Shown piece by piece: positions 19,201-27,800 of a DNA stretch of 64,000 bases. The DNA is from Bacillota bacterium (GTDB lineage: Bacteria > Bacillota > Clostridia > Lachnospirales > Lachnospiraceae), in the NCBI GenBank assembly GCA_023390555.1, contig JAEWCQ010000006.1, positions 79,580-143,579 on the forward strand. Reading direction: 5' to 3'. Within the stretch, counting starts at the first letter, position 1; each line of letters opens with the position of its first letter. Both the position numbers and the translations under genes were made by a program. Under the pieces are notes generated by a model. That model saw only the letters and a program-made list of their open reading frames with translations, ran no database searches and had not been told where the DNA came from.

Positions 19201-22123
19201 TTTCCCGCTCGATCGGTAACACAATACTCTTTTCCACCGACGGATAACGATGATAGATTTGTTCTATTTCTTCCAGCTCAATTCTGTGCCCTTTCACTTT
19301 TACCTGATGATCCCTGCGTCCCAGAAATTCCATTGTTCCGTCACTCCAGAATCGTCCGAAATCACCGGTCCGATACCAGTGTTCCCCGTCTTTTTCCACA
19401 AACTGAGCTGTCGTGAGTTCCGGTTCTTCTGCATAGCCATCGGCAAGACTGCTTCCGCCGATCCAGAGTTCTCCCGGAACCCAGTCCGGGCAGTCCTCTC
19501 CTGTTCTGTCCATGACTCTGTATTTTTGATTGGACAGCGGTCTGCCGTACGGAATCGATTTCCAGCTCTTTGGAAGCGGCAGAGGAACGTTGCAGTAATT
19601 GGACCAGATCCCGCCTTCTGTGGCTCCACCCATCGCAACAAAGACACAGCCTGCAGCCACCTGCTGCATACGCTGCGGCAGGTCCAGCCCGATCCAGTCT
19701 CCGCTTTGCAGGACCAGCCGGATTCGATCCAGCAAAACCTTGGCTCCCTCTGTCTCAATCAGCAGCATTTCCAGCAATGCCGGAACGGAATTCCAGATTG
19801 TCACCGGATATTTTTTCAGCGCAGAAAGCCAGGCTCCTGCATTTCGTTTTTCTTCCTCTCCCGGAAGAACCAGCGAACCGCCTGCTGTGAGCAAACCAAA
19901 CAGATCATACACGGAAAGATCAAAATCAAGTGCTGAAATCGCATAGGCACAATCCTGCTCCCCCACCTGATACCTCTGATTGATATCGCATACCGTGTTG
20001 GCGGCTGCCGCATGCGTCATACGGACACCTTTCGGGATTCCGGTGGAACCGGACGTAAAGATGATATAGGCCAGACTTTCCGGTTCCGGGTCAGCAATCG
20101 ACTGCAGCGGTTCTTCTTCCCATGCCTCATCAATCCGGCAGGCACAAACTTCGGTCAGATCTTTTTGCAGTTCTGGTTCATCGGAGAGCAGGAATTTCAT
20201 ATTTACTTTTCGGCAGATGATCTCTTTTCGTTTCAGCGGCTGCGCAGCCCCTATGGACGTATAATTCCCACCCATGGCCAGAATACCGAGTACGGCGGCA
20301 ATCTGTGGGATTCCTCTTCGGATCGAAATGCCAATGCAGTCTCCCGCACACGCCCCCGCATTTATCAGAAAGGCCGCAATGCTTCTTGCCCGTTCACTCA
20401 GCTGCCCGTAGGAGATGCTCTTCCCCGTACTTCCTTCCGTCAGTGCTGTCTTCTGTGGATTTTTCTGCGCATAGCGGAAGAATCCCTCATGCAGCGTTTT
20501 TCGCAGGGTCTGCTCTTCCAGCACCTCCAGACCTTTCCGCAATTCAAGCTGCGGTGTGAGATCTACGGTCAGTTCCTTCTCCCAGTGCGCTTTATCCACT
20601 GTCAGTTCCTCCAGTGCATAAAGAAAAGCCTGAAACATGTCATCCAGCAGTCCGTTCGGAAATACTGCATCGACCCCATCCCAGATCAGCAGCAGCCCCT
20701 CCGGAACGTCAAACAACTGAAAGTCCAGCCAGACCTGCGGTGTCTGAGAAATCATATATCCCATCTTTCCGAGTACCGCTTCAAATTCCTCACTGACGAG
20801 CGGAATGCCAAGATTACAGGAAAACACGACCGGTGCCACAGTCTTTTTATCCGGATGCAGTTTCAAATAATCCCTCTGAATCTGAACTCCCGAATAATCC
20901 ATATAGTTGCTGCTTTCATGAAATTCACTCTGTATCCGCCGTGCCAGCTTCACAAACGAAGTCTCTTTGCCAGGCTCCACCTCTAAAAGCAAAAGATTCG
21001 TAAAATCGGCAACGACATCCTCCATTCCTTCCTGGTCGGAATCCCGATTGAAAACCGGAATATTCATCAAAAACCGTTTCTTTTCACTCCATCTTTCCAC
21101 TACCTTACTGTAAACGGCCAGAAGTGCCATTGCCGGTGTAATCCCAAAGCCTGCTGCAGTCTGCTGGAATACCTGCCATTTTTCTTTTTTCAGTACCGCT
21201 TTTCTGCGCACAAAACGCGGCTGTTCCAATTCCGTTCCGTAACTTCCAATCGGCAGTTCAGGTGCTCCGGACAACGTTGGCAGTTTCCGGTTCCAGTATT
21301 CGGCTGCCCCCTTTTGTTTCTCATTTCCTTCTATCTTTTCGTGATGCAGATACTGCGCAAAATTCCATTCTCTGGGTGCCCGCAGCGGACGTCCCTGATA
21401 GGCATCCAGCAGATCCCGCAGAATAATCTGATAACTTTTCACATCTGCCACCAATAAGTCAATATCAAAATGAATTCTGGTGCTTCCGTCTCCAAAACAG
21501 GAAAGACTGATTTCAGCCACCTGCCCGTTTTCAATATCCAGCAAACGATGTGACAGGGTATCACGCAGCTGCTGTAAATGCTCTGCCGCATCCTTTCCCT
21601 TAAAATCATAGACCTGGATTCCGCTTCGATACGGTGCTTTTCGAATTTGTTGTTTCCCGTCTTTTGTAAAGCATACACGAAGCATCGGATGGTGCATCTG
21701 CACTGTTTCCCATGCGAGATTCAAACGCTGCGGGTCCAGATCTTTCCCGTCTATTTCCAGATATCCGTGGCAGCCTACATTGCCCAGCTGCTGCCCGCTT
21801 TTTCTGCCGGCCCAATAAGCATACTGTACATCAGTCATGTCAAACGGCTCCATCATATTTACTTCTTTTTTCTCCGGTAATACGACCGGTCTTTCTGTGC
21901 GGCTTAAAATTGCTTCCCAGCCCTGTACGGAGGGATTTTGAATCAGTTCCCCAAAGCTGCAGCGATATCCCAGTTTTCTCAAACGCCCGGACAGCTGCAT
22001 GATCTGGATGGACGAAAGCCCCATTTCCAGCAGATTGACGTCTTCCTCCATTTTTTCAGACAATCCCAGCATCTTACCCAGCTCCTGTTTGATTTGTTCT
22101 TTCGTGATTTTTTTATTCTGCAT
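13235..22123 (-). CDS. NRPS: ArCP-Cy-A(E-like)-PCP-Cy-A(E-like)-PCP (HMWP2-like)
   Basis: This 2962-residue synthetase starts with an aryl carrier (GLSSI, Ser38), then Cy1 (DLLVAD, D222/D227) and A1 (about 545-1410). The first carrier (GGDSL, Ser1461), Cy2 (DNLVLD, D1656/D1661), A2 (about 2000-2870) and a terminal carrier (Ser2908) follow. Both A domains show the cysteine pocket pattern FDLSVYD, then WN[ST]VP and GGATExxIWSN. Each A domain is interrupted, after the GRxDxQ-K-GHRIEL core, by about 350 residues of methyltransferase fold. In both the glycine-rich SAM loop is lost (LAILILGARK; LRVAEIASRA), as in the embedded epimerase of PchE and HMWP2. It should transfer the aryl acid to Cys, cyclise, then add and cyclise a second Cys. 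Unlike HMWP2, the second Cy module has its own A domain. It overlaps the ligase stop by 11 bases. Confidence 0.93.
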   Translation of the reverse strand: MQNKKITKEQIKQELGKMLGLSEKMEEDVNLLEMGLSSIQIMQLSGRLRKLGYRCSFGELIQNPSVQGWEAILSRTERPVVLPEKKEVNMMEPFDMTDVQYAYWAGRKSGQQLGNVGCHGYLEIDGKDLDPQRLNLAWETVQMHHPMLRVCFTKDGKQQIRKAPYRSGIQVYDFKGKDAAEHLQQLRDTLSHRLLDIENGQVAEISLSCFGDGSTRIHFDIDLLVADVKSYQIILRDLLDAYQGRPLRAPREWNFAQYLHHEKIEGNEKQKGAAEYWNRKLPTLSGAPELPIGSYGTELEQPRFVRRKAVLKKEKWQVFQQTAAGFGITPAMALLAVYSKVVERWSEKKRFLMNIPVFNRDSDQEGMEDVVADFTNLLLLEVEPGKETSFVKLARRIQSEFHESSNYMDYSGVQIQRDYLKLHPDKKTVAPVVFSCNLGIPLVSEEFEAVLGKMGYMISQTPQVWLDFQLFDVPEGLLLIWDGVDAVFPNGLLDDMFQAFLYALEELTVDKAHWEKELTVDLTPQLELRKGLEVLEEQTLRKTLHEGFFRYAQKNPQKTALTEGSTGKSISYGQLSERARSIAAFLINAGACAGDCIGISIRRGIPQIAAVLGILAMGGNYTSIGAAQPLKRKEIICRKVNMKFLLSDEPELQKDLTEVCACRIDEAWEEEPLQSIADPEPESLAYIIFTSGSTGIPKGVRMTHAAAANTVCDINQRYQVGEQDCAYAISALDFDLSVYDLFGLLTAGGSLVLPGEEEKRNAGAWLSALKKYPVTIWNSVPALLEMLLIETEGAKVLLDRIRLVLQSGDWIGLDLPQRMQQVAAGCVFVAMGGATEGGIWSNYCNVPLPLPKSWKSIPYGRPLSNQKYRVMDRTGEDCPDWVPGELWIGGSSLADGYAEEPELTTAQFVEKDGEHWYRTGDFGRFWSDGTMEFLGRRDHQVKVKGHRIELEEIEQIYHRYPSVEKSIVLPIERESHGKQLTAFVIPKERERAENLFSILVETEKREIDMQRERICMEEQTEAKHISMEEFEQMTVRGICEILGRIGWNCRKQEVYDIQKEAERIGILWDFQKLLEQWFLLLEQSGLVKRIPDGTCRNLQELTEATQGIRNCEALPPEFFSILKLFLEHAGEFLTGKMDAAAFMVKYPNINIDRFADLIPGAVPKNMLLVKTAAALIQKRAGDSSSLAILILGARKLNLVQQMISKVSDKTVTFMIADSPFCREEVREAFGDDERVMFVPIETLCGDELLLSEKRFDVVLSFDFLHKEKDIITLLRQIEKMLKLQGVLLAGEAMHNLPLEWITAALLEKGFQEFADVRNGQLLPLLSRTEWEQVLLKAGFAACSVYASSSRFGCFEENIMAAYSTRERETIDAKDLHVFLKEYLPDYMIPAVQIYMDQMPVTDNGKVDRKKLAEYGKREEAAEEKTTPSRPFERDIAKIWSQMLRVKDVFLEDDFYLLGGDSLIATKMGARIKKEMGLDIAAELIFQKPVFGAFVLGLSEYKNQKEYREDLPKVFFEPEKTGDPFPLTEIQQSYWIGKSGVYELGDVGAHCYFEMKCKDLEPIRLTEAWNALIERHDMLRAVVLPDGRHQQILPDVPVYSIKVLNLEGVGEAEGAENIRGVRQEMAGRVFDAEKWPLFEIRLTRLSAGEQLLHLSFDNLVLDGFSIFHLLKEWREVYHSGVGALKPVSGNFRSYVLALEKIKETKRYDADLRYWKGRAAALPDAPQLPLEENGKEQRFRRFEMRLPAEKWSILRQRAQTYRLTKTVLFLGAYAEVLGKFSGSRHFTLNLTRFAKLPLYDGIENLVGDFTSLTLLEIDGKKGSSFLERCKNVQNQLLEDLQHSLVSGIAVERELNQARRETAVTMPVVFTSGFGINENNEDPDLYFGDLVYGESQTPQVWLDHQIFEQKGELIISWDALLSVFPEGLAETMFQEYRKMLDALCGETLWKKQRANLIGDDAIFIIEKKNWEFCDSQNETLLSLFEKSAARVPGRIAVESEQIRLTYAQLKEKVDRLAVRLCRPAGAEKEVIAVMLEKGYEQIVAALAILKAGAAYLPIDIENPQERILRILNQAKAAVIVTKSTVAERFQLASEQITVIDMEKIPEEKNVDFETVFPVIGPEDLAYVIFTSGSTGIPKGVMIEHRGAVNTILDVNRRFLINEADTAIFLSSFNFDLSVYDIFGMLAAGGKIAIPNAKEVQNPSEWIRIIRDYGVTVWNTVPAFMEMLVEYPSAEKEKIQNSFKTVMLSGDWIPVGLPDKIRSQFGNISLAAMGGATEASIWSNYFLVPDRIPEEWRSIPYGKPLTNQRYYILNADFEKCPVWVKGELYIAGQGLASGYFGDAEKTKEAFLEPEQIGERIYRTGDFGRYLPGGDIEFLGRADTQIKLNGHRIELGEIQAQISKIAGIRECAVTIDRKHARLVNHIVVEEIGSVVSVDRRTADDVPELKTELAQIGEQRKEKVDIPEQEQIAAYFQAVDRLCTEMIFSDLKQLGIFPEQGEAGKRQELFKAAEVSDTGKKIVNAYLNVLEEFGIRKRQGERERLIQLQEVSQMEEVWLTSHGLSESHRKLLEELKTQLAANQEIRLDLLRGTRDAEELLTDPSIGFLTPDRLGRYDVTNERMDQWIFEILQDIGKVHQSLRVAEIASRAQNKTELYLEALKANSNLDYTCMDESSYYLDLKKQKFGDRIHCVQTDLCAPAVLTDAKDNKYDLVIVNNTLHRFSNLDDAIYRIKNMLAPGGRILLAENVRHAPLMFLTVAFLEHGYQNLRDFRRKKGLPLLPSQEWAALVEKEKLGQVEWRCEAFGKMLVLIRATEELPVYNLTLLKEKIREKLPEYMVPALHLQYRKLPCSENGKIDRKELERIGSAGRDERKKIRILPENETEEKIAKIWKQVLNYEDISTNDNFFERGGDSLKAILLLSALKESAGYDVTLQKLYQNPSISQLAKCVVLKEEKEISYEIDCGMIS

Positions 22124-23729
22124 ATTGTTCTCCCCGTTCTGCCGCCAGCAGTTTCAACTTTTTCTTGTCGACTTTTCCCACATTGATGTACGGCAGCCCC
22201 TCCAGCAGCACAAGCTGATCCGGTAATTTAAAAGCTGCAATTCCCTGTTTCAGCAGAAACCGGCAAAGCTCCGCCAGTGTGATACTGCGTTTCCTCGTGA
22301 CCACTACCGCACAGGTTCGTTCTCCCAGTGTCTGATCAGGAATTCCGATGACCGCAGCTTCTTTGACCTCATTCCACTCCTTAATAAAGGCTTCGATCTC
22401 TTCGGGAATGATATTCTCGCCCGCACGGTTAATCTGCTCTCTTACCCGCCCTAAAATAACGACATTTCCGTCAGCGTTCAGCATCGCCTTATCTCCCGTT
22501 TTAAAGAAACCGTCTTTTGTAAAAATCTGCCGGTTCAAATCCGGTGCACGATAGTATCCCAAAAAAGTATACGGACCTTTTTCTGTCAGCTCTCCGCTTA
22601 CTCCGTTCTCCACTTCCCGTCCTGTCTCATCTACGATCTTAATCACATCTGCGGCGGAGATTGGTCTTCCCTGTGTCTCCCATGCCACTTCTTTTTTGTC
22701 GTCCGGTGATGTAAAACAGGTGATCCCCTCTCCGAGTCCATACCCCTGCAGAATCTTGCATGAAAAATTACGTTCCAGTTTTTCTGCCAGCTCTCTGTCC
22801 AGCTTTGCAGCTCCGATCAGCAGATATTGCAGGGAAGAAAGATCCATGGAAGGATTCCATTCGCGTTCTTCCTCCCACATGGCCGCGACAACCGGAACAA
22901 TGGACGTAAATGTGACACGTTCTTTTTCTATCCAGGAAAGCGCCTCATCCGCTTCCGCCGTTGCACTGATCACACACTTTCCTCCCTTGCACAGTGTTCC
23001 GATCATTCCCGGACAGCAGAGCGGATAGTCATGGGCAATCGAAAGAGCCGCCAGATATACGCTATTTCCCGTTACACCGCACCGCTCGGCAGATGCCGCC
23101 GCATTGTATAAATAGGCTGCGTGAATTTTTGGAATCAGCTTCGGCGTCCCCGTTGTCCCGCCGGACAGCAGAAACAGGGCAATGTCCCAAGGCTCTGGCT
23201 TCTCCGGAAGTTCTTCCAGCTCTATATCCTCCGTCTCGTAAACGGAAATACCATACTCCCGGCTTTCCGTCAGAAAGAGTTTTTGAATATAAGACTTTTT
23301 CTGACTGATTTCCAAAGCCCGCTTCCCGTAATCCGTCCCCAGATCCTCCGGTACGGTGATAATCGCAACGGGTCTAGCCAGCTCCGCCACGGACTCCAGT
23401 TCCCTCTCCCCATGTGCGGGCAGCATCAAAACAGGCCGGACTCCAAGGAAAAACAATGCAAAACAAATTTCCATAAATGAAATGGAATTGGGTATCTGAA
23501 CCAGAACATTGTCATTCTTTTGCAGTCCTTCACGCCGGAACCGACCGGCGAGTCTGCGGACATTTTCGTTCAGCTGTCCATAGGTCACACGCCTTTTGGC
23601 GTCCACAAGCGCCGTCCGATCGCGATACTGCCTGCTCCAGCGCTCCAGTGCCTCCGAAAGTGTTTCCAGGTTCAGGTATCCCTGTTCTTCATATTCTTTT
23701 ACCATCTTCTCTATCTCTTCTTTTTTCAT
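22113..23729 (-). CDS. Aryl-acid AMP ligase (DhbE/YbtE family)
   Basis: This 538-residue adenylation enzyme activates an aryl acid and loads it on the N-terminal aryl carrier of the neighbouring NRPS. Motifs are LLSGGTTGTPKLIPK (188-201), GYGLGEG (329-335), TKDGFFKTGD and GRVREQINRAGENI, with the C-terminal lysine in NVGKVDKKKL. The pocket is odd. The family motif AHNYPLSSPG reads AHDYPLCCPG here (232-241), so the conserved Asn contacting the 2-hydroxyl is Asp, and the Ser/Cys selector is Cys as in salicylate enzymes. The position usually Val or Leu is Thr337. GGAGGGGTGTG precedes the ATG, and the start overlaps the previous gene by 41 bases. The substrate could be salicylate or a different aryl acid. 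Confidence 0.9.
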   Translation of the reverse strand: MKKEEIEKMVKEYEEQGYLNLETLSEALERWSRQYRDRTALVDAKRRVTYGQLNENVRRLAGRFRREGLQKNDNVLVQIPNSISFMEICFALFFLGVRPVLMLPAHGERELESVAELARPVAIITVPEDLGTDYGKRALEISQKKSYIQKLFLTESREYGISVYETEDIELEELPEKPEPWDIALFLLSGGTTGTPKLIPKIHAAYLYNAAASAERCGVTGNSVYLAALSIAHDYPLCCPGMIGTLCKGGKCVISATAEADEALSWIEKERVTFTSIVPVVAAMWEEEREWNPSMDLSSLQYLLIGAAKLDRELAEKLERNFSCKILQGYGLGEGITCFTSPDDKKEVAWETQGRPISAADVIKIVDETGREVENGVSGELTEKGPYTFLGYYRAPDLNRQIFTKDGFFKTGDKAMLNADGNVVILGRVREQINRAGENIIPEEIEAFIKEWNEVKEAAVIGIPDQTLGERTCAVVVTRKRSITLAELCRFLLKQGIAAFKLPDQLVLLEGLPYINVGKVDKKKLKLLAAERGEQYAE

Positions 23730-24825
23730 AACACACCCCTCCTATGCCATCTGACGTATCATGCCTTACGATTCCCCTTTGCTCTAACCATCTCAGCAGT
23801 TCCGTCGAATCAATGACTTCTGCCGGAAAGCAGATGCCATCCTGTTCTCTTCCTGCCCTGCTGTATAAAACCGCAGTCAGACCCGCGATATAACCCGTAA
23901 TCTTATTCCAGTTCTCATCACTTGTCAGCAGATCTCTCTTTTGGACGCGCCTGCCATTGATCCACCCGCTGGTTTCCACCAGTATCTCTGCCTTCTGCGC
24001 TTTGTCCGTCCGACAGAACAGTTTTCTTACCGTCTGTGCTGACGCTCTTTTTTCTTCCTCCGTTTTGTATTTTTCCAATGCTTTTATCATGACAAATCCC
24101 AGCATGGCTTCCTGATCGGGAAGTACCTGAAAAAAAGAGCCCTCCCCCGGAGTATACCGGTTCATGACATGGACAAACTCCTGACTTAACACAGGCATAA
24201 CCGCACAATTTTCCGCGTTCTCCAGCTCTTTGGGAGCTTCCTGAACCATCGGTGCGGTCTTTTCAACCGCACCGTTCCGGTAGCCTGCCATCCCGTAGCC
24301 TTCCCCGCAGGCAAGAGAAGAAACAATGTCATAGGCAGCATTCAGTGACAATTCACCGTTTCCCCGAAAAAATTCCCGGACACAGGAAACGCTGTCATAC
24401 TCATGCAGCACACAATCCAAAAACAACTCTGTCAGACCCGGATAGATTCCGGCTGAAACAATGCAGGTTCCGTTCCCATACTCCTTTTCAAACCTATGCA
24501 GATCTTCCAGCAGCAACCTGCTGCCGGATACATCCACATAAGTTTTGTTGTATTTCATGCAAACGGCGGCCACACTGCCTTTCATCTGCGCGGAAGGACC
24601 CGCGCAATTGATAATCAGATCACATTTCCCACAGAAATGTTCCACGGATATCGGGTCATTAAAATCTGTATATACAACCTGTACATTCCGGTGTTCTTCG
24701 GAAATGGAATGGAGTTTTTCCAGATTCCTTCCACCCAGTATGAGTGATATCTCAGACATGCTTTCAAAGAGCCATAAAGCACCGGCTCCTACCGCTCCGC
24801 CTGCACCCAGAATACCAACTTTCAT
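23689..24825 (-). CDS. Saccharopine-dehydrogenase-like oxidoreductase
   Basis: This 378-residue NAD(P)-binding protein starts with a Rossmann loop (GILGAGGAVG, residues 4-13). CDLIINCAGPSA and NKTYVDVSG follow, a pattern of the saccharopine dehydrogenase family. It lies 16 bases after the terminating NRPS and overlaps the aryl ligase gene by 41 bases, so it belongs to the same transcript. GGAGGAGTGAGAAG precedes its ATG. Relatives include opine dehydrogenases making metallophores (CntM type) and uncharacterised reductases in NRPS loci. Possible roles are reduction of a second thiazoline or of a carrier-bound intermediate, complementing the YbtU-like reductase at 11010-13205. Which one is not decidable from sequence. 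Confidence 0.75.
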   Translation of the reverse strand: MKVGILGAGGAVGAGALWLFESMSEISLILGGRNLEKLHSISEEHRNVQVVYTDFNDPISVEHFCGKCDLIINCAGPSAQMKGSVAAVCMKYNKTYVDVSGSRLLLEDLHRFEKEYGNGTCIVSAGIYPGLTELFLDCVLHEYDSVSCVREFFRGNGELSLNAAYDIVSSLACGEGYGMAGYRNGAVEKTAPMVQEAPKELENAENCAVMPVLSQEFVHVMNRYTPGEGSFFQVLPDQEAMLGFVMIKALEKYKTEEEKRASAQTVRKLFCRTDKAQKAEILVETSGWINGRRVQKRDLLTSDENWNKITGYIAGLTAVLYSRAGREQDGICFPAEVIDSTELLRWLEQRGIVRHDTSDGIGGVCYEKRRDREDGKRI

Positions 24826-24841
24826 CTTCTCACTCCTCCCG

Positions 24842-27800
24842 TCAGTTCCGGCAGATCAGCCTTGCAAGCTGTTCCGCGTTTTCCTGTTCCACACAACTGC
24901 CGTGATTCCCGTTGACCGGAATCACTTCCAGTTCTCCGATGCAATGCTCTTCCCAATACCGGACGGTCTGTTCCTGATCGATGAACAGATAATCCATCGC
25001 TTCTTTTGCCTGTAATAGGCGTATATCACCAAAATACGGCTCCAGATCTGCTCTGGCAGCCAGAAAGCTGTGTGCGTAAATCCGATAACCGGCAAGGATT
25101 GTTTCAACCAGAACCTCTTCGTCTGTTTCATCACGCAACGCTTTTGCATACAGGCGGAATCGCTCCTCCTGCGACATTGCATTCAGCCTGCACAGGAACG
25201 CGTACTCGCTGGCATAGTCAGGATCGTCCCGCAGAATCTCATGGCTCCTTGGCGGCAGTTTCTTCTGATGAAGTTCAAATAAATGTCGGATTGCCGCAAG
25301 CAATCGGCTGTCCTCCACCTCCGCAAACACCCGTCCGATGGTAATTTCATAGTTGGTCAGATAAATTGCTTCCAGAATTAATTCGTCCGAGATATCATAA
25401 GAAACTGGAACACTGTCAATCAATACCACTTCTTTTACCCGGACACCGCTCTCACTTAACCTTTTTGCAATTTCTACTGCCAGAAATCCCCCCATGCAGT
25501 AACCGATCAGCTGAACCTGCCCAAACTCTTCCTGTTTCAGATAATTCGCATATTCCTCCGCAACTGTTCGAATCAAAACTTCCGGTCTGAGCGCACAATA
25601 TGCCTGACTGTCCTTTACGGTAATTCCCAGAATACGCCCGTCCCATGCGGACATTGCACCGACCAGATCCTGCAGGCTGCTCATCGTTCCAAGACCGGGC
25701 GGAAGCACAACCCGTACTGTTTCCGACGGCGTATCTTTTATCACCTGCAATTCACCGAGCGGAGGTCTCTGCATTGTTTTCTGCTCCGCTTGTTGTTCTG
25801 TCTCCTGCATCATCGGTTGCTGCCTCATTGTCCCGCTTTTCGTCATAAATTCATACAGATCGCTGACGGCAGCGCCGTTGAGTAATTTTCTTAAAATGGA
25901 ATCAAACGTGACATTGTAAACCCCGTGCTCTTCCAGGAGCGTTTTTACCTTTCCCGCGATCTGCGCCTGTACCAGAGAATCCGCACCATACTCATACAGG
26001 CTCTTATTTGTGTTCATGTTCTGTATGCCCAAAGAATGTTCAACTATCTCTTTGAGTTCCTGGAGCTGTTCGTTTTCTTCTGTCCTCTGGTTCTGACCCG
26101 ATTCCGGCTCAGATGCAGACTCCGACACATACCATTCCCCTATCCGTCGGCGGTTTATTTTTCCGTTACCCGTCAACGGCATATGGTCTATGACTTGAAT
26201 CTGTTTCGGTACCATATAGTCCGGAAGCAGCCCGGACAGCTGTTTTTGCAGCTTGTCTCCGTCCAGTTCGGCATTGGCTGCCTTCCACTGTTTCAGATAG
26301 AGTTTCATTCCAAACAGACTCAAATCGGAAGTTTCCGCAGGATAAATTGAAAGTGTTCCGCTGCCGGTCTGCTCCAGATATGTCATCCATTCCGTTTCCT
26401 CCAGATACAGGCAGTCCGCCCTGCATGCATCCTCCGGTGCTGTCATCATGACAGCCTGCGAAGCCAGAATCCACGGTTCCTCCCGCACCGGTTCCGTACA
26501 GAGCAAATACCCATTCGGTTTTAACATTTCCCGTATCGACTCCAATACAGTTCCAATCCTTTTCGCATTCTCAATGACGCCGGATGCCACGATAATATCA
26601 AAGGAATTGGGCAGGAATCCCTGTTCCCGGTAGTCTTCATCCATATTAAACTTTTTATAGCGGACATTCTCAAACCTGCTTAGATTCTCCTTTGCCGTCA
26701 AAAGGAAATTTTCCGAGACATCCGAAAAGATATATTCATATTCTGTTCCGTCTCTTCTGCCGCTTAGAATCTCAAAACTGGTTGCACCGCTTCCCGCCCC
26801 GATTTCTAAAATTCGTATCTTCTCTTTGGTCCCCGCAACTCTGGCGACCACCTCAGAAATCTTTTTATTCAGCTTCTGTGCAACCGGATTTTCCTGGTAG
26901 AGTTCTGTCAGAATGTCAGTGCTCCCCTGTGGATATAACAATGTGACTGGATTGACTACTCCCGCAAGTACCCTGCCCAGACTGTGAAAGGCCTGATCCA
27001 TATAAGAGGCAATCGCATTCATATGGATATTCCGGTAACTGTCCTTCATCTGTATGCAGTACTGTTCAAATTCATCTTCCGTTACCTGCACGCGACAGCT
27101 TAAGGTTTCGTTTTCATCCCGTTTCAGGAGCCCATTCTTCAACAAAGCGTTCAGCAGATACCGCAAAACCCATTTGTTTTTCTCACTCCAGCAGGAAGCT
27201 TCTGTGATTTCTTTAACCGTGTACTGTCGATCCGGTAATAACAGATCATATTCCCGGAATGCACGCAGAACAGAAAAAATCGCGGCCTTGTCTCTGTTTT
27301 CCAGGGCTTTTTCGATGTCTTCTCTTTTCTGGTCTTCTTTTTTCATCTCTTCTTTTTGGCAGCTTCCCGGTTCCTCATGACACAGAATATCGACCAGATC
27401 TGTCTCCTGTGCAGCTTCCCCTGTTTGAGGAACGACCACGCCCAATATCGCCTCCGGTTTTCCGTCAGAGCCGGCGATTACGGCACAGGCCTCCGCCACC
27501 CCCGGAATATTTTTCAGAGCCGCTTCGACTTCTCCCAGTTCAATCCGGTATCCGTGCAGCTTAATCTGCTGGTCTCTTCTCCCGAGAAACACAATTTTTC
27601 CGTCCGGTTCATAATAACCAAAATCACCGGTCCGATACATGCGTTCCCCTTCTTTGCTTTCCACAAACTGTTGCCGGGTCATTTCATCTTCATTCATATA
27701 GCCGGTCGACAGCCCCGCTCCTTCAATGCAAAGCTCACCGGGCACAAAATCCGGAACTTCCTCACCCTTTTCATTTTTTATCCGAAATCTCTGGTTACTC

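Noticed and set aside
19250..19936. 228-codon plus-strand frame inside the large NRPS gene
   Set aside because: It lies fully antisense to conserved A-domain coding sequence, has no ribosome site and is Pro/Ser/Arg-rich without fold.
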